Shown here: positions 63,926 to 64,000 of the stretch, piece after piece | How the letters are laid out: each line of letters begins with the position of its first letter | How positions within the stretch are numbered: the first letter of the stretch is position 1 | Source: Thioclava arctica | Lineage (GTDB): Bacteria > Pseudomonadota > Alphaproteobacteria > Rhodobacterales > Rhodobacteraceae | DNA length: 64,000 nt | NCBI RefSeq assembly: GCF_040892615.1 | Contig: NZ_JBFRYC010000004.1 | Coordinates: forward strand, 243,747-307,746 | Reading direction: 5' to 3' | Notes under the pieces: model-generated | The model's input: the letters and a program-made list of their open reading frames with translations, nothing else | What the model was told of the DNA's origin: nothing | Database searches by the model: none | Position numbers and translations under genes: made by a program

Positions 63926-64000
63926 ATGAGCAAACCGACAGCACCGACCTACAAGACAACGAATTGGACTGCCTATAATGAGGCGCTTAAGCGCCGCGGG
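63926..64000 (+). CDS. IS5-family transposase, N-terminal fragment cut by the window edge
   Basis: Twenty-five codons, MSKPTAPTYKTTNWTAYNEA followed by LKRRG, are the conserved start of IS5-type transposases, with an IS-end-like sequence about 60 bases upstream. The frame is open to the last base of the window, so this copy may be intact. Confidence 0.75.
   Translation, partial: MSKPTAPTYKTTNWTAYNEALKRRG

Noticed and set aside
1..64000. CRISPR arrays, rRNA and tRNA genes
   Set aside because: No regularly spaced repeats, no rRNA-like blocks, and no cloverleaf with a TTCGA-type T-loop were found by reading both strands.

Overview
The window reads as chromosomal DNA of an alphaproteobacterium, most probably a Rhodobacterales (Roseobacter-group) member. 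Support: a CckA-type hybrid kinase next to recA, an alphaproteobacterial-type SOS box (GAAC-N7-GAAC) before recA, TRAP transporters, a citramalate synthase, high GC with ATGA/GTGA stop-start overlaps inside operons, and many degenerate insertion sequences. No rRNA, tRNA or CRISPR array was seen. All assignments come from reading protein motifs by eye; no database search was run.

Layout. 0-3 kb: end of a LysR regulator, yaeQ and two glutathione-S-transferase genes. 3.0-4.4 kb: a decayed IS3-family element. 4.5-6.5 kb: a chemoreceptor. 6.9-12.1 kb: a tight operon of an acetyl-CoA-synthetase-like ligase, a fused 2-oxoacid dehydrogenase E1, a lipoyl E2 and an acyl carrier protein. 12.8-17.1 kb: an ABC ATPase / FtsX permease / HlyD-type exporter. 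17.3-19.3 kb: IS relics, a glycine-zipper lipoprotein and a YigZ/IMPACT protein. 19.3-21.4 kb: a full-length [FeFe]-hydrogenase-like protein with an extra NTF2-like C-terminal domain. 21.5-30.4 kb: minus-strand genes for a quinone reductase, PoxB, a glutamate-synthase-like FMN protein, and an FMO/BASS/epimerase/SDR operon facing a TetR regulator.

31.1-32.7 kb holds three gene remnants (TRAP DctP, GntR, Gfo/Idh/MocA). 32.8-51.3 kb is mostly core genome: an RsmB-like methyltransferase, cckA, a sulfotransferase-like gene, recA, alaS, a DUF1330 gene, a class II glutamine amidotransferase, a 13-codon Cys-Cys leader peptide before cysS, cimA, a phytoene-synthase-like gene, and then mcp-cheB-cheD. 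A second copy of the 3-kb IS3 element, in the same orientation, follows at 51.4 kb. minCDE lies at 53.2-55.0 kb, followed by a decayed stretch. 56.1-61.8 kb carries a catabolic operon (TRAP DctPQM, amidase, small membrane protein, D-2-hydroxyacid dehydrogenase). The last 2.2 kb is IS debris plus the start of an IS5-type transposase that runs off the window.

The points most worth following up are the solitary [FeFe]-hydrogenase/NTF2 fusion, the ligase-dehydrogenase-ACP operon, the cysteine leader peptide before cysS, the A+T-rich 3' third of cysS, and two different short palindromic insertions found inside transposase genes.
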